The notes under the pieces are model-generated. The model was not told the origin of the DNA, ran no database searches, and worked only from the letters and a program-made list of their open reading frames with translations. Positions 48,033 to 60,180 of a DNA stretch of 64,000 nt are shown here, one piece after another. Position numbers and translations under genes: made by a program. Location: contig CM055095.1 of the NCBI GenBank assembly GCA_029204225.1, forward strand, positions 28,526,845 to 28,590,844, in the 5' to 3' direction. This stretch comes from Diphasiastrum complanatum (Eukaryota; Streptophyta; Lycopodiopsida; Lycopodiales; Lycopodiaceae). The stretch's first letter is position 1. Every line of letters begins with the position of its first letter.

Positions 48033-50231
48033 CTAGCGATTCCATCTTCTTTGCTTCAATGTTTGAAATCCCACTTCAATCTTGGAGCTGCCACTGTACA
48101 GAACTTTATTAGATGGAGTGCCGTGGCAAGAGGATAGACTAGATGCTTGAGGTGATTGCTTCATCTTATGCTGCAGCTTCTCTTCTGGTACGGGTTCTTG
48201 CTTCTTTCCTGCACAATACCTCGTCTTTGCAGCTCTTCTAGTTCTTAGGAAGGTCTCCAACTGATATTTTAGCTCATCCATAACCATGGCCTTTTCTTCA
48301 ACCTCATACCTTGCTTGTGCGAGCTTGGTATGGACCCTCTCCTCTTTCCATATCTCCCCCATCTGCAACATTTTTCGTTCTTGTTCTGCTTCATATCTGG
48401 CTTTGGCTGCTTGACGTTTAGCAACCTTCAGCAAGGCTTTGTCATTCTCAATTTCCTTTCCCAATTCGTCTCCTACATCCTTTAAAAGCCTCCTGGCTTC
48501 CTTTTCCTTCTCAAGATCATATTTAACTTTGGCTAAAGACTTTTTGACTTCAAAGATATCTTTTTCCAAATTGTAATGGATTGATTGCAAGTGTTTACTT
48601 GAATTTCTTTCCTCTTTGGCTTCCCCTTTCAAGGCTTGGACCGAGACAGCAACTTTACTTTGTATCCTACAATGCCAAAGTTCTCTTTTAGCATCAAACT
48701 GTTTCGTGAGATTATCAATCTCTGCTTGAGAATTTAACCTGGATTGTTCAAGGTTGTTGAGGTGCACCAAAGATGCTTGAAGGTCTGATCTCAAGGAAGC
48801 TATGAGAGAGTCATTATGGATTGGTTGTATGTTGCAGTTTGTTGATGGTGTGACAACCTTCAGCGCCTCATGAGAGTTAACAGCAGCATGGAATGATCCT
48901 CGCCCTGCTTCCTGACAAAGCTTTGCACAGTCTCCATTGATGCTTTGTTGTGGTTCCTGAACATTTTGGTGAAAGTTAGCCCACACTCAAACACGAGTGA
49001 ATCACATCAATCTCAAAATAAATTGATACTATTCAAGCTGCAGGTTCTTGTAGCCTTTCTTATACCCAAAAGAAATCTTCTCGATTAGTTCCTCTGTAAT
49101 GCATAAGTCCTTGTGCAACATTTGCTCTAAATACAGAGGATTTCCATTGCTTGTTAAAACGGTATTAGGGTTTCATTTATCTTCTTCAACACAAAGTATT
49201 TAGTTAGGAAACGGCATGATAAACTGTGTACACTCTTGAATCCTGGTACAGGCACAAAATCATATGGGATCTGCATGGCATATTGGATACTAGTTACCTA
49301 ACCTCAAGTGCAGATCCAAAATTTAGAGGTTCAATAAATGGCTTCAATACTGAGAAAGGATTATGATAATCAGGTAGTAACAATCAGTGCTTGGTGGAGC
49401 AGCTGCTGATAAAAATCATTTTCCTCTAGTCTGCAATATTTTCAGAAGAACATTAGGCATATCACGCTTTGCTTGCACATTTTGCAAACCTCCCTTAAAC
49501 CTTAACCCAGAATCCTCAGGTTTCTAATTGAATGTCATATGCAGACTAGAAGATGAAGATATAGATAAAAACAATGTCTTGATTTAAGACAAAAATCGAC
49601 ATGTTTCTGTTTAAATGTCAGATGTACATAGATCAATAACACCTTGGAGTAAAAATACATCGACATGATTCTGCTTACTTGTAATATTCAGTCTAGAAGA
49701 TGAAGACATAGATCAAATTGATGCCTTGATTTAAGAAAAACTTCTGTTTTGCAGAAAGCAGGCAGGATGAACCTTGGAAGGACGAGTCAACTTGCTCTTG
49801 AGGGGTTCAGACACATTCAAAGGAGAGGTCCGGGAGGCATTGGATCGTGATGGAATTGGTATAACCGGCGGCGGAGTAATCCGGACTGCCCTCCTACCAG
49901 GAGATTTCTGCACCAGACTCTCACGCCCAATTTGCTTGCAAGGAATTCTTTCCAAACTAGTTCTCTCAAACCCTCGTGCCTTTGCAGGCTGCGGTGCTAC
50001 GCCATCACTTTTGGCCACAGATTTGCCTGCATAATATGGATTCTCGTACAGCTTCCAGTTTGTAGTCGCAGAGGCCAAGGATCCACCCTTCTTGTGAGAT
50101 AAATTTGCATTTTTGATGCACATTCTGTTGTTGGCGGTCAGCCCCTCATTCTCATTTCCGGAGCCCGCCGGCGAAGCTTCGGGACTTAGACCTCGGATGT
50201 ATGCTTCCGCTGATGCAACCCTCGTTGTCAT
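48033..50231 (-). CDS. Coiled-coil protein of the At5g41620 / BRANCHLESS TRICHOMES type
   Basis: Plant-specific coiled-coil family; in Arabidopsis, BRANCHLESS TRICHOMES acts in trichome branching. The last exon (48956-48033) carries the family core: SLRSDLQASLVHLNNLEQ, then ARRLLKDVGDELGKEIENDK, then ERKMLQMGEIWKEERVHTKL, and YQLETFLRTRR. An upstream exon (50231 to about 49773, starting MTTRVASAEAY) gives the Ser/Pro-rich N-terminal part; a donor AAG|GTTCAT at 49773 and the acceptor TGTTCAG at 48957 would join in phase 0. TTTTGCAG before 50231 could itself be an acceptor, so an earlier exon may exist, and a 110 bp open stretch near 49040-49160 may be another exon. No stop lies inside either exon. 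It looks like the only intact host gene here. Confidence 0.72.
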
Positions 50232-53200
50232 CTGCAAAAGGCCCAATCCGTACTCTTCTGAACAAAGCTGCAGGCTACGACAGAGGGTGGAGAAGAAGAT
50301 CAGTCGCCCTCCCTCCCTGCCGCTGTCCTACAGACCAGACCAGAGTGGAGTGTCTGGATCTTGCAGCCTCTGTACAATCATAGCTTTCCTTACACTCACA
50401 AAACTGTTTTCTGAGCAAAAGTGAGCAGCCCAAGATGTGAAAGAGGATGATGGGCGAATGGCAAAGGTATAGCATCTGCTCAGAAGAACAGTAAGGTGTT
50501 GCCTGCATGTTCGAACAAGCAAAATTTGCATAAACAAATGAAGATGGGTATTTTAGATGCGATGAGATCTCACAAGTAGGCACAAAAATAGATGGTGAGC
50601 TTGCACGAAGCTGAGGAGGTGGCTGAAGAACAAGCTACCTCACATGACTGTGCGCTACCCTCAGTCACTGCAGCCATAAATAACCAGAAATATGACACAG
50701 ATGCATTGGTCATTTTCAGATGAGCTGCTCAAGCAACCGAAATAGATAGGAAAACCACTACTTGCTAGCTGCTTAGGGAGCATTGCTTTAACAGATGAGA
50801 AGGAATAATGAAAAGAAATACAAAGAAAGAGAGAAGGAGAGGCTCAGTCATCCATCCATCACTCCCAAGTGCTTATTCCTGTGCTTTACCATCACTGTAA
50901 CTGAGAATATAATAAGCCTATAATATAGTCTACAAGATTGAGGCTTTTATAGACTATAATAAGATGACCCAATTCACAGGCTTTATCTTCATATTTATTT
51001 GTCAGATGACAAAGTAATGGAATATTAAAACACTTGTTTATTTCAGGATGACACTCTAACAAAATAGGTGTATTAGGTACTGATATCACATCCGTTGAGT
51101 ACTTGGTGACGAATTCCATAAAAACGAAAAGTGATTAGGATCAATTTTGTTCAACTTGGTGATGAAATCCATAAAAAAGAAAAGTGACTATGATCAATTT
51201 TGATTTGAAACCTCACCTTGGTAAAATGTGTATAGGGAAAAACCCTTCCCAATTTGAGGGCTTCTGCTCGAAGTCGGAAAGGCGAAAATTGAATACGATA
51301 AATTTTGTTTAGGATTTTCGGAGCCCGGGCCTGAGGTCGGTCAAGAGAGAATCTGTCTTTTTTAGGCTGTTTTTTTGTGGTCCAGGGCATCATGCCATTA
51401 AAGCTTAGGCTTTTCTAGATCCAAGGTTGATTGATAGAACCAGTTTCTTTTGGGAGTTGATTAGGGGCAGAAATTGGCTTTTCTAGTTTTTTGGACTCTT
51501 TCTTTTTTTTTTCCCCTCCATGAATTGACAGCCTTTTGGCTTTTCCTTAAATATTTTGGCTTCCCTCTTGCCAGGATTTTACTAGATGTAAAAACCTTGT
51601 GTCTTTTCTTTTTACATGTATTTGGGAAGTGCTAAAATCTTGTAATATCGTAATATTATTTTGTACTTTTTAACAAAGGAGACTGGCGCGTCTTCCAGAG
51701 CAGAATTTGTGGGGCCAAAAACATTTGGGGCATGCACTTGTAAAAAAATTCACAACAAAAAAAGAAAAAAAAAAAGTTAAACAGGAAATTACCTGGAGCT
51801 TCGAAGGGCTGAGCGGAACGACCTCAGAGGGGGACCTTCCCCACCACCACCATCACGCATTACCAAAATATGGAGTTTTTAAACACTTCTCAATAGATGT
51901 AAAAAAACCACACAAGGATTTGACATCATAATAAAATGCCAGCAAAAGGGAAAGCTCAAAAGTTGTAGGGAAGGCTGTCAATTCATGGACGGCAAAATGT
52001 CCAAAATATTAGGGGAGAAAAAAGGTCCAAAACTTGGAAAACCCACTTTCTGCAAGTTTGCTGGAAAGCTGGCAAAGAACAGGAATGAAACCGCAAATTT
52101 TCCTAAAAACCGGCATCATAAAAATTTTGATGATTTTGGCATGGGCATATAAACCATTTTATGAGTAGCAGTCCTTAGAAAACCGAGAGAAGCCTCAAAA
52201 TGTGCAAGTTTGTGCAAGTTTTTGGAGGATAACCAAAAAAAGGATTCTCAAACACTCGTTTCTGCCCTACTCAAATCTAAGAAAAAGCTGGTTATTAGCT
52301 TATATATCCTTGGATTTAGAAAAAAGCCTGCTGGAGTTAGAATAAGAAATTTTCATGTTTTAGTTTTTCCATTGAATGATACTTACTTTAAAAGCATGCA
52401 TATAATGTGAGTCAGTTAGATAAATGGTAAAATCCTGGAGATGGCAGTAGCAGTAAGAGTGTATGTGGGTGGGGCAGGAAAGGACAAACCAGAATAATAA
52501 TCTATGCCAGGCCCCAAGGCATAGGCCCATTTTATTATTTGATATTGCACCTCTTTTTCACTTTTTTATTGAATATTTTGCACCTCTTTTCCATTGTCTT
52601 TTTAAATAGTGCATCTCTATTCCCATTTCTCCTTTTATAGTGCATCTCTATTGCAATTTCCTAAGCAAAAGGGAGCTTCATGAATCATGAGTGTCTTGTT
52701 AGGCATGACTACATTAAAGTGGAATAAGTAATAGTTATAAAAGTCCATGAAGAAAAACCCACATATGGGATGAAGGGAAAAGGCAATTCGAAAGGTACCC
52801 TCAAACTTTGTGTTAGATTATGTAAGCCTTGATTAAGGATCTTAAGAGAGGAACATAAAAAACAAAAATCTTTTGAGGTTTAATATATTGGGCTATTTGG
52901 GGAGTTGCAACACATATATATATTGTTGGTGGTGGGGATTGGTATTTTTTGGTACAAGGACGTGTGCGAATGTCCACTGCTCCAGTGTTCGAGAAACCTC
53001 CCTCAGATTTCTTTTCAATATCATGCGCCTTTTTTGGGAAGTCGGTTTTTGAGAAATGATGCATCCAAAACCTTCAATTAAGGCCATTTCCAATTAGCAC
53101 CAAGTCCCTTTGCTTGGTCCTTTCACTTGTCACAAGTCATGTTCCCAGGTCCAAAAAATGGGCTCGAGTTGCATGTACGTGTGCAAGGGTCCCATGCCAT

Positions 53201-54120
53201 TTTTTTAATGCCACATGGTGGCAACTCAGCGTAAATATGAAAGGAGGAAAAACTCATTTTCCCTCCTTGGACCAATGGTAGAGCTCCATTTTAATTTGAG
53301 ACTTGTAGTCTACTAAAGGTTGATACTTATTATAATAGTTAGCTTGTTTAAAAATTTAACACATTAATCAAATTATCTTAATTTGCTAAAAATGTACCAA
53401 TGATAATTTAATTTCGCAAATTCTTAGTGTCCAACTATTTTCTCGGGCCTTAGCATGGTCCACCCCAACAAGAAATTTCATGATGCAGCACGTTATAGAT
53501 TTATAAATTAAAGATATATTGGCTTGCATGTAACTTCTGCCAAAAATTGTTCAAAAAACATGGAACCCACAAAATAGAACTTTCGCAATTTCAAAAAACA
53601 TTGTGATTTCTTAAATATTACGATGAGCTACATCAATCATGTGTATTCCAAAACTATACATATACTTAACTAGTAGCCATCAAATTTCCTACAAAAGAAA
53701 GAAGTTCAATTTGGGAAGTTAGCATTACTCAAAAGATCTATATAATTATTTTTTGAGAAAAGTTTGTGGTTCCATTCTTGGACAAAGTCAGCTATCTTGA
53801 ACCTAGCTCTGCGCTTACACACTTCGAGTTTCATGCATGAGTACATGTAGCTATGTTGTTAAACCCTTTTTTTTTGTTTGTGTTTCAGGCATGGCTATGG
53901 TCCATTTTGATGTTAGGGGAAGGTTGTATCGTAGGATCTAGGCTCCATTGACCTTTCCCTTTTTTTCTCTTTTATTTGGTCTTAACTCTCAACTAAAGTT
54001 CTTATTTCCTCTTTAGGGTTGGCATTTGCAAGTGCACTTGAAAAGTATTTGTGGCCCCTCAAAAAGATCTCACAACCTCTCTCCTTTGTTCTTCCTGTAG
54101 CAAGATGCCATAGAGCTCCT
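50232..54120. other. Upstream region of the coiled-coil gene and intergenic DNA
   Basis: About 3.9 kb without supported coding sequence. A near repeat (TTGGTGATGAAATCCATAAAAAMGAAAAGTGA type) occurs at 51100-51140 and 51155-51190. No LTR, transposase or RNA gene recognised. Confidence 0.4.
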
Positions 54121-54129
54121 CACAAGTTG

Positions 54130-54302
54130 GTACTCTCTTTCTTGGAGACACACACTAAACGTGAATGATCTAGCCCCCAATGCTCTCATTGTGTTCCATT
54201 CGCCATTGCTCAATTTAGACTTCAGGTACAAAATACTCAAAATATTTGTCATCCCAAATTGCCCCTTCAATGCAACCCAAGCGGCCGTTGTCGGATCAGT
54301 CA
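54130..54302 (-). pseudogene. Inverted copia gag segment in C3
   Basis: The minus strand reads AAWVALKGQFGMTNILSILYLKSKL, the usual middle of copia gag (split here: AAWVALKGQF and ILYLKSKL). Directly right of 54302 the plus strand continues with the next gag part (DDQDAIMTLLLSLPYTYENW). So the segment is inverted relative to its neighbour. Confidence 0.8.
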
Positions 54303-54815
54303 TAGACGATCAAGACGCAATCATGACATTGCTTTTAAGCCTACCCTATACATATGAGAACTGGGTGATGATCATCATGGCACACTCAGATTTAACTCTT
54401 ATCAGAGTTATCACTATGTTGCTGCAAGAAGACAATCAAAGAAGTCAAGACGTTTCGTCTACGTCCTCATCTTAGACTCTATACGTCAACAAAGGCTCAA
54501 AACGACAGAAGCAGAAATCTCCAAGAAGGCTGCAACGAATCAAAAGCCGACTCAAAGTCAAGGACAATCATCAAATTCACAGGCGAAGAAGAAGATGTGT
54601 TGTAGGTATTGCAAGCGCAATAACCATGAGATCCAAGATTGCCGAATTATCAAAGCGAAGAACGCAGCCAAGCAACCTGATCAACAAGCATCTACAGTTA
54701 CATCATCTCCCCAGGTCGAAGTGGACGAAGGCGCATTTTTCATTACCTTTATTGACAAATTCTCCAGAAAAATAGCCATTTACTTCATTAAGCAAAAATC
54801 AGAGGCTAAATAATA
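54300..54815 (+). pseudogene. gag: C3 gag end, zinc knuckle and integrase scrap
   Basis: Gag end with MTLLLSLPYTYENW and LTLIRVITMLLQE, a stop near 54473, then a Lys-rich linker and CCHC knuckle CRYCKRNNHEIQDC near 54598. The frame then jumps to ITFIDKFSRKIAIYFIKQKSEA, which belongs to integrase, so protease and pre-integrase are deleted. Confidence 0.78.
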
Positions 54816-55084
54816 CATATCATCGACATGTATCAAACAATATATGACACACTTATATCAATTTAAAGGCATGTTATACTATTATATCCATCTAATGACT
54901 TTTATTTGCCCCTTTATCTACACATGAAGCCATAAAACCTCAAAAAAATGTAATTTTTGGCATAAAATAAAAAACTGTCATATAAACCAGAATAAATGAC
55001 GATTTTGTAGGCCATCATTTATTTCATTTTTTGCATGAATATATATGTAAGTTTATGTATTACATATATTTATCATATTAGGTT

Positions 55085-55185
55085 GTAATTCATCCATACG
55101 CTGCTGCATATAAAAATCGCAGGCGTAATGACGAATGCTTTACAACTATAGAAAAGGTTTCAGTATAGTCAACACCATACTTCTG
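55085..55185 (-). pseudogene. Inverted copia reverse transcriptase segment in C3
   Basis: The minus strand reads KYGVDYTETFSIVVKHSSLR and LYAAAYG, the front of the copia reverse transcriptase. The homologous plus-strand stretch (VDYIETFTPVVKHSSI) lies at 56096, so two copies in opposite orientation are only 1 kb apart. Confidence 0.8.
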
Positions 55186-55189
55186 AGAA

Positions 55190-56265
55190 AAAGAACAGAA
55201 CCTTAGTCGAATCGGCAAAGTGCATGTTATCACATGCGACACTTCCGAAGTCCTTCTGGGCTGAAGCTGTTTCAACAACAACCTCTATTCAAAACAGATG
55301 TCCTACTAAAGGTCTCTTAGACAAAACACCATTCGAAGTTTGGGCAGGTACCAAAGCTTCTTTATCGAATTTACGAGTTTTTGGATGTACTGCTTATGCG
55401 TAGATTCCTCATGATCTCAGGAAGAAGCTCAACTTCTAGAGTATCAAATGTATTTTCATCAACTACACTACTTCAGATCAAGCTTACAAGTTGTTCGATC
55501 CCATCGAGTCGAAGATATTCACTAGTCGGGATGTCATCTTCATCAAAGATAATTTATTGACTTCAAGGGAAAAGGCAGTGCCCATGTAGCCGACCTGTCA
55601 AATTTTCCTGACATATTGAACTTTCCAGTTCCTCAGTCGACTATTCTTATTCAGGGTTTGAGCTCATCTACCTCCGACGAACAACAAATCAACGGTGAAT
55701 CCGAAGATGATGATATTGCAGTTCAACAACTACAGTATGATGAAAATGATCAATTTTCTCTATTCTCCAGAAGATCATCAAGAACTAGCAGACCACCTAT
55801 CAGGTATATCGATGAGTCACAACCTACCTTGTTCAGGAGCCGACGACTGTCAAAGAGGCACTCAGTCAGCCAGATTCCAATATTTGGAAAAGAAGCTATG
55901 GATAGAGAGTATTCATCTCTTATCAAGAACCAGACATGGACAATTGTTGGACAATTGTCGAACAATTGTCGAATTACTTGCTAGCAGAAATGTAGTTGAT
56001 TGCAAATGGATTTTCAAAGTGAAATACAACGCAAATGGAAGCATCGATAGAAGAAATGTCCGACTTCTCGCTAGAGGACTTTCTTGGGTATACAACGTCG
56101 ATTACATTGAGACTTTCACTCCAGTAGTCAAGCATTCTTCTATTTGACTTTTAATATCGTTTGATGTTGCAGCAGATCTGAAAATACATCAAATGGATGT
56201 ACAGACAACATATCTTAATGGTGTTATTGAAGAAGACTTTACATGGTGCAACCCGAAGGTTATTG
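55190..56265 (+). pseudogene. pol: C3 integrase end and reverse transcriptase
   Basis: Integrase end: LVESAKCMLSHATLPKSFWAEA, then FEVWAGTKASLSNLRVFGC (stops near 55403 and 55438), and SRDVIFIKDN. The linker region 55616-55930 is open. Reverse transcriptase: VVDCKWIFKVKYNANGSI, VDYIETFTPVVKHSSI, then IHQMDVQTTYLNGVIEEDF, ending near 56265 before the catalytic YVDD. A triplicated 11 bp word at 55939-55971 shifts the frame. Confidence 0.8.
55939..55971 (+). repeat. Triplicated 11 bp word
   Basis: GACAATTGTTG, GACAATTGTCG and AACAATTGTCG in tandem. Homologous proteins have only one copy at this point; two extra units (22 bp) shift the reading frame. Confidence 0.85.
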
Positions 56266-56377
56266 TCACATGTACTTTGAATCCCTTTGCCCAATGTATG
56301 GTAAATTGTAATTATTAAATTGTAAATGGCTAAGTCACGGGCTTCTGGAGACAATTGTAAATTGCAATGTAAATATT

Positions 56378-56939
56378 TGTTATAGTGACTAAATACGAGA
56401 TAGCCAAGGGGATACTGGGTCTCATGAGAGTCTGCTGGACTGACCTCCTAAAAAGTAAAAAAGGGTTGACTGGTCAACATGAAACGTGTCACATGCTCAC
56501 TGGGACACTTGGTCCAGTGCATGAGTGACACTTGTCAGACGGTCAATGGATGGGTCAACAGGATGTGTCATATGCTCATTGGGACACTTGGTCCAATGCA
56601 TGAGTGACACATGTCAGACTATCCACCTACTAGCTTGCTTATGTGTTAGGGTACTGCCAAGTGGCAAGTGTCGACTGTGCATGGAGTTTGCCATGGGTCG
56701 ATGTTAGGATGTGTCAGGGTTAAGGGGTGCTTGAGGGGATATAGGGTGAGCCTTGTCAGGCATTCCTCATTATGATTATGATTATGGTATTCCTTTGCAG
56801 CTATGGTTGGAAGGAGACTTGCAACAGAGCTCTCATGTTTGCTTGTTGATCTATGTACATTTGCTTGAGTTTAATAAAGTGACGGATTTGCTGGGTAATT
56901 CTGTGTATTTACTTAGGGTTTGTGAGCTTGTGTGCAACA
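56378..56939 (+). repeat. E5 5' LTR
   Basis: The right end GTGTGCAACA is fixed by the primer site two bases later. The left end TGTTATAG at 56378 is proposed from TGTT...AACA symmetry. AATAAA lies at 56873. Inside are two 55 bp direct repeats (56486-56540 and 56565-56619), each able to fold as a hairpin with arms like GTGTCACATGCTCACTG. No 3' LTR was found. Confidence 0.6.
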
Positions 56940-56941
56940 TT

Positions 56942-56953
56942 TGGTATCAGAGC
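56942..56953 (+). promoter_or_regulatory. E5 primer binding site, tRNA-iMet
   Basis: TGGTATCAGAGC, an exact match to the complement of the plant initiator tRNA-Met 3' end, two bases after the LTR. Confidence 0.92.
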
Positions 56954-57486
56954 AGTTACTTTCAAGACTTTGTGGGATTTGGCATCTTCAGTTGGGGTTT
57001 GGAGCATTCTTGGAGAGCCAGCGTCCTACTGTAGGTGATCTGTTGGTAGGTTTGGAGGCCATAAGATAGCAGATTGAAGCCCTATGGTGGATTGTTGATC
57101 TTCTGGCAGCCTTGGAGCATTTTCTACTACGTGGCTTGATTAGTAAAAATCCAGCCCACATAGGATTTTTAAATCTGTTTTTAACTTCTTCAATACTCAG
57201 TATTTTTTAGATCTGTCAATTGCAATAAGCTTCTTGTGGTAGGTCGCTGGTAGGGTAAGGCTTTTCGCCCTCTGATTCGGTGATCATCCATAGTTTTTTG
57301 CCAATTGTCAATTTGAAACCCTAGTTTGCTGGTTTTTGGAGAAGAAGAGTCTATGGTAGTTAGAACTTGGCTGTAGGAGATCTATTCTATTCAGTTCTTC
57401 TAGGAATTCAGGGCAACTTATCTCTGTAGTGATTTGAGGTGCTGAGAGCTTGGTTTTCGTTTGTTTCTGCTACCTATTTTTCTGCT

Positions 57487-59100
57487 ATGGCATCCGCAAG
57501 CAACACCAGTCAAGATTCACAAAGATTAGATGTTGTATGTTCCAAGGTGGATACTATCGAAGCTACTCTTAAGCTGATTTTGGAGCAACTCAAAGGTAAA
57601 GGGGTTAGCGTTCCTAAGAGAGTCAGTGGTACAACTACGGAAGTAGAAAGGACATTGTCAACGGTCCATGAAGCTGAGTTGGGGTTTCTAAAGAGAAAGC
57701 TACCTACTATCAAAGATTTAAAACCTCCGAAGTTCACTGGAGTAGTATCTATGAGAACTACTGATGCCGTTGAGAATTGGCTGCAAAAGTGGGAGAAAGC
57801 ATTCCAGATGTGTGGCATAGACGATGAAACTGAGATGATTGCTGAAGCCACTTATCATTTTCAAGAGTCAGCACAAAGGTGGTGGAGGAAGGCGGAAAAG
57901 GATGACCTAGTTCCAACCACATGGGAGGCATTCCGGCAAATGTTTGCGCAGAACTGGGTGCCTATGGATGAAGACAACAGATTCATGCAACAATGGTCTT
58001 ATTTGAGACAGGGTAACTTGAGCGTGCAAGATTATGCAGAAAAGTTACGCATTCCTCAGGAAGTTCCTATGTACATGCAAATATTTCACTTTGTGGAGGG
58101 ACTTCGAGAGAGTATTAGCCCTTTCATGTGGAAGGAGTAATCTCATGATTTGCGGGGAGCCATCCAGATGGCTTTGTATTATGAAGATGGGAAAAAAGGC
58201 CCGGATCTTGTTGCGGTAGCTGGTACAAGTGGTCAGCAACCTTGGGGACGCAAGGGCAAATGGAACAAAAAGAGAAAGTTTGAAGGTCAAACCAATCAGT
58301 GGCAAGCTTGGGGTGACCAAAGGAAGAAGGGTGCAGGGGATCCAAAAGGCAAAGGATTGTATGGGCCGCCCAATGCCCAAAAGGGTCATCGTCCTTCAAT
58401 GTTGTCACCTCAGGACCAAGAACGTGCAAAGAGGGAGAACCTCTGTTTTGGAGGTTTGGGACAACACAGGTGGAAGGAATGTCCACAGAACTTGATGCAA
58501 ACCACATATAATCTTCAAGTGGATCAGATGAACCAGGGTGATGACCCTATGATAGTGGAAGAGATCGAGCAGGAAGCCAATCCAGATGTTCCATGCCTCA
58601 TGAATGTTTCGGTGGTCAGGAGAGTGGACACGGCTCCACCAGCGCTTTTGTCAAAATCGGCTCGCCAAGGGTATCAATTTCCTAGCACTTCTCTTATTGT
58701 TATGCGAGGACAGCTATGTGGTAGAGATCTTCAAGTTCTATTTGACACTGGGTTCTCTCATAATGTGTTGAACTCAACTTTGGTACGGAAGTTAGGTGTG
58801 AATACTCAACCATCCCAGTACCAGTACACAGTGGAAATGGCTGATGGAAAAGGTACAGAGATTTGGGATAAGAGGGTTGTGGGAATTCCACTAATTGTAC
58901 AAAGTTACACAGAAGAGTTGGATTTTGGAATAACACGGCTTGCGTGGTTTGATGTGGTGTTGGGCATTTGTTGGCACACGATGCGGAAGCCACGCGTAGC
59001 GTGGGATACTCATGTGTATGAGTTCCAGTTTGATGGTGTGATGCATTCCCTTCGAGGTGAGCGAGATGTGCCTCCTGGACCGTTTGTTTCAGCTACGTAG
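57487..59100 (+). pseudogene. gag: E5 gag and protease
   Basis: Start ATG 57487 (MASASNTSQ). Capsid core AVENWLQKWEKAFQMCGI, then ESAQRWWRKAEKDD and TWEAFRQMFAQNW. The zinc knuckle CFGGLGQHRWKEC (58442) has lost its second Cys. The protease active site is VLFDTGFSHNVL near 58740. Only a TAA at 58138 and the TAG at 59098 interrupt it; gag, protease and reverse transcriptase are all in one frame, so this was a single Gag-Pol ORF. Confidence 0.88.
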
Positions 59101-60180
59101 TTGCGTAGGATCCATTGTGAGTACATGTGTGTTTGCTTTCTACTTGATATGTCTAGTAATACTAGTCAGAGTAGCATGCAGTGTGTGCAAACCAGTACTA
59201 TTGCCAATTTGGATCAAGAGATTAGGAGAGAGTTTTCAGATGTGTTCATAGATGAACTTCCATCTGTTTTACCTCCTAAGAGGAATGTTGAACATAAGAT
59301 TGAATTAATACCTGGATCAGGTCCTGTCAATAGACATCCTTACAGAATAAGTCTTAAGGAGAAAGAGGAAGTGAGACGAATGGTCGATGATTATCTGGCC
59401 AAGGGGCAGATACGACCTAGTTATTTCCCTTTTGCCTCTCCAATCATTCTTGTAAAAAAGAAGGATGGATCATGGCATATGTGTGTGGATTATCGAGGTT
59501 TGAACAAGATAACTATTAAACATCCATATCCTATGCCACGTATAGATGATTTGCTTGATGCCTTGTCAGGTGCCACTGTGTTCTGTAAAATAGACCTGAA
59601 GAGTGGATACCATCAGGTTAGATTTCGTGAAGAGGATGTACACAAGACTGCCTTCAGAACTCGGTTCGGTCACTATGAGTATCTTGTGATGCCATTTGGA
59701 TTGACTAATGCCCCAGCTACATTCATGATGATGATGAATGATGTGCTCAGACCGTAAATGGGTAGATTTTTCGTAAACTTTGTTGATGACATTCTGATTT
59801 ACAATGCAGGTGAGGTCAAGCATATGTTGCAGCACCTTTGACTCATTTGACTCAAAAGAATAGATTAAAGAGTGGACTGAACTACAGCAAGCAAGCTTTG
59901 ATGAGTGCGTCACTCTAAAGATTGTTGAGTGCATCACTCTAAAGATTGTAGACCCTCAAAAGCCCTATGTTATAGATACGGATGCGAGTGACATTGTTGT
60001 GGGAGCTGTTCTGATGCAAGAGGGTAGGCTTGTGGCCTTTGAGAGCAAGAAGCTCAACCCTGCTCAGAAAAATTATCCAACTCATGAGAAGGATTCGTAT
60101 GCCATAGCTCATGCATTAAAGGCATGGAGACATTATCTGTATGATAGAAATTTGAGGTATTCACTGATCATGATACCTTG
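59101..60180 (+). pseudogene. pol: E5 reverse transcriptase and RNase H
   Basis: Reverse transcriptase from [18 protein letters not shown] through [41 protein letters not shown] and [12 protein letters not shown] to the catalytic FVDDILIY near 59785; a TAA at 59755 lies just before it. The thumb region is deleted near 59830. RNase H resumes with YVIDTDASDIVVGAVLMQ (59960), KKLNPAQKNYPTHEKD and AWRHYLYD. A 24 bp word is duplicated at 59907-59954 at the join. A frameshift near 60150 leads to the next segment. Confidence 0.88.

Larger units (their letters stand above)
54121..56265 (+). mobile_element. C3: rearranged Ty1/copia remnant with internal inversions
   Basis: Plus-strand pieces: gag end (54300-54475), zinc knuckle CRYCKRNNHEIQDC (54598), integrase bits (54745-54810 and 55200-55560) and reverse transcriptase (55985-56265). 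Two pieces of the same type of element read on the minus strand (54302-54130 and 55185-55085). No LTRs. It cannot be autonomous. Confidence 0.8.

Noticed and set aside
49774-50424. Plus-strand frames of 60-103 codons
   Set aside because: Antisense of the supported coiled-coil gene exon and its upstream region.
57510-57851. 113-codon minus-strand frame
   Set aside because: Antisense of the well supported E5 gag.
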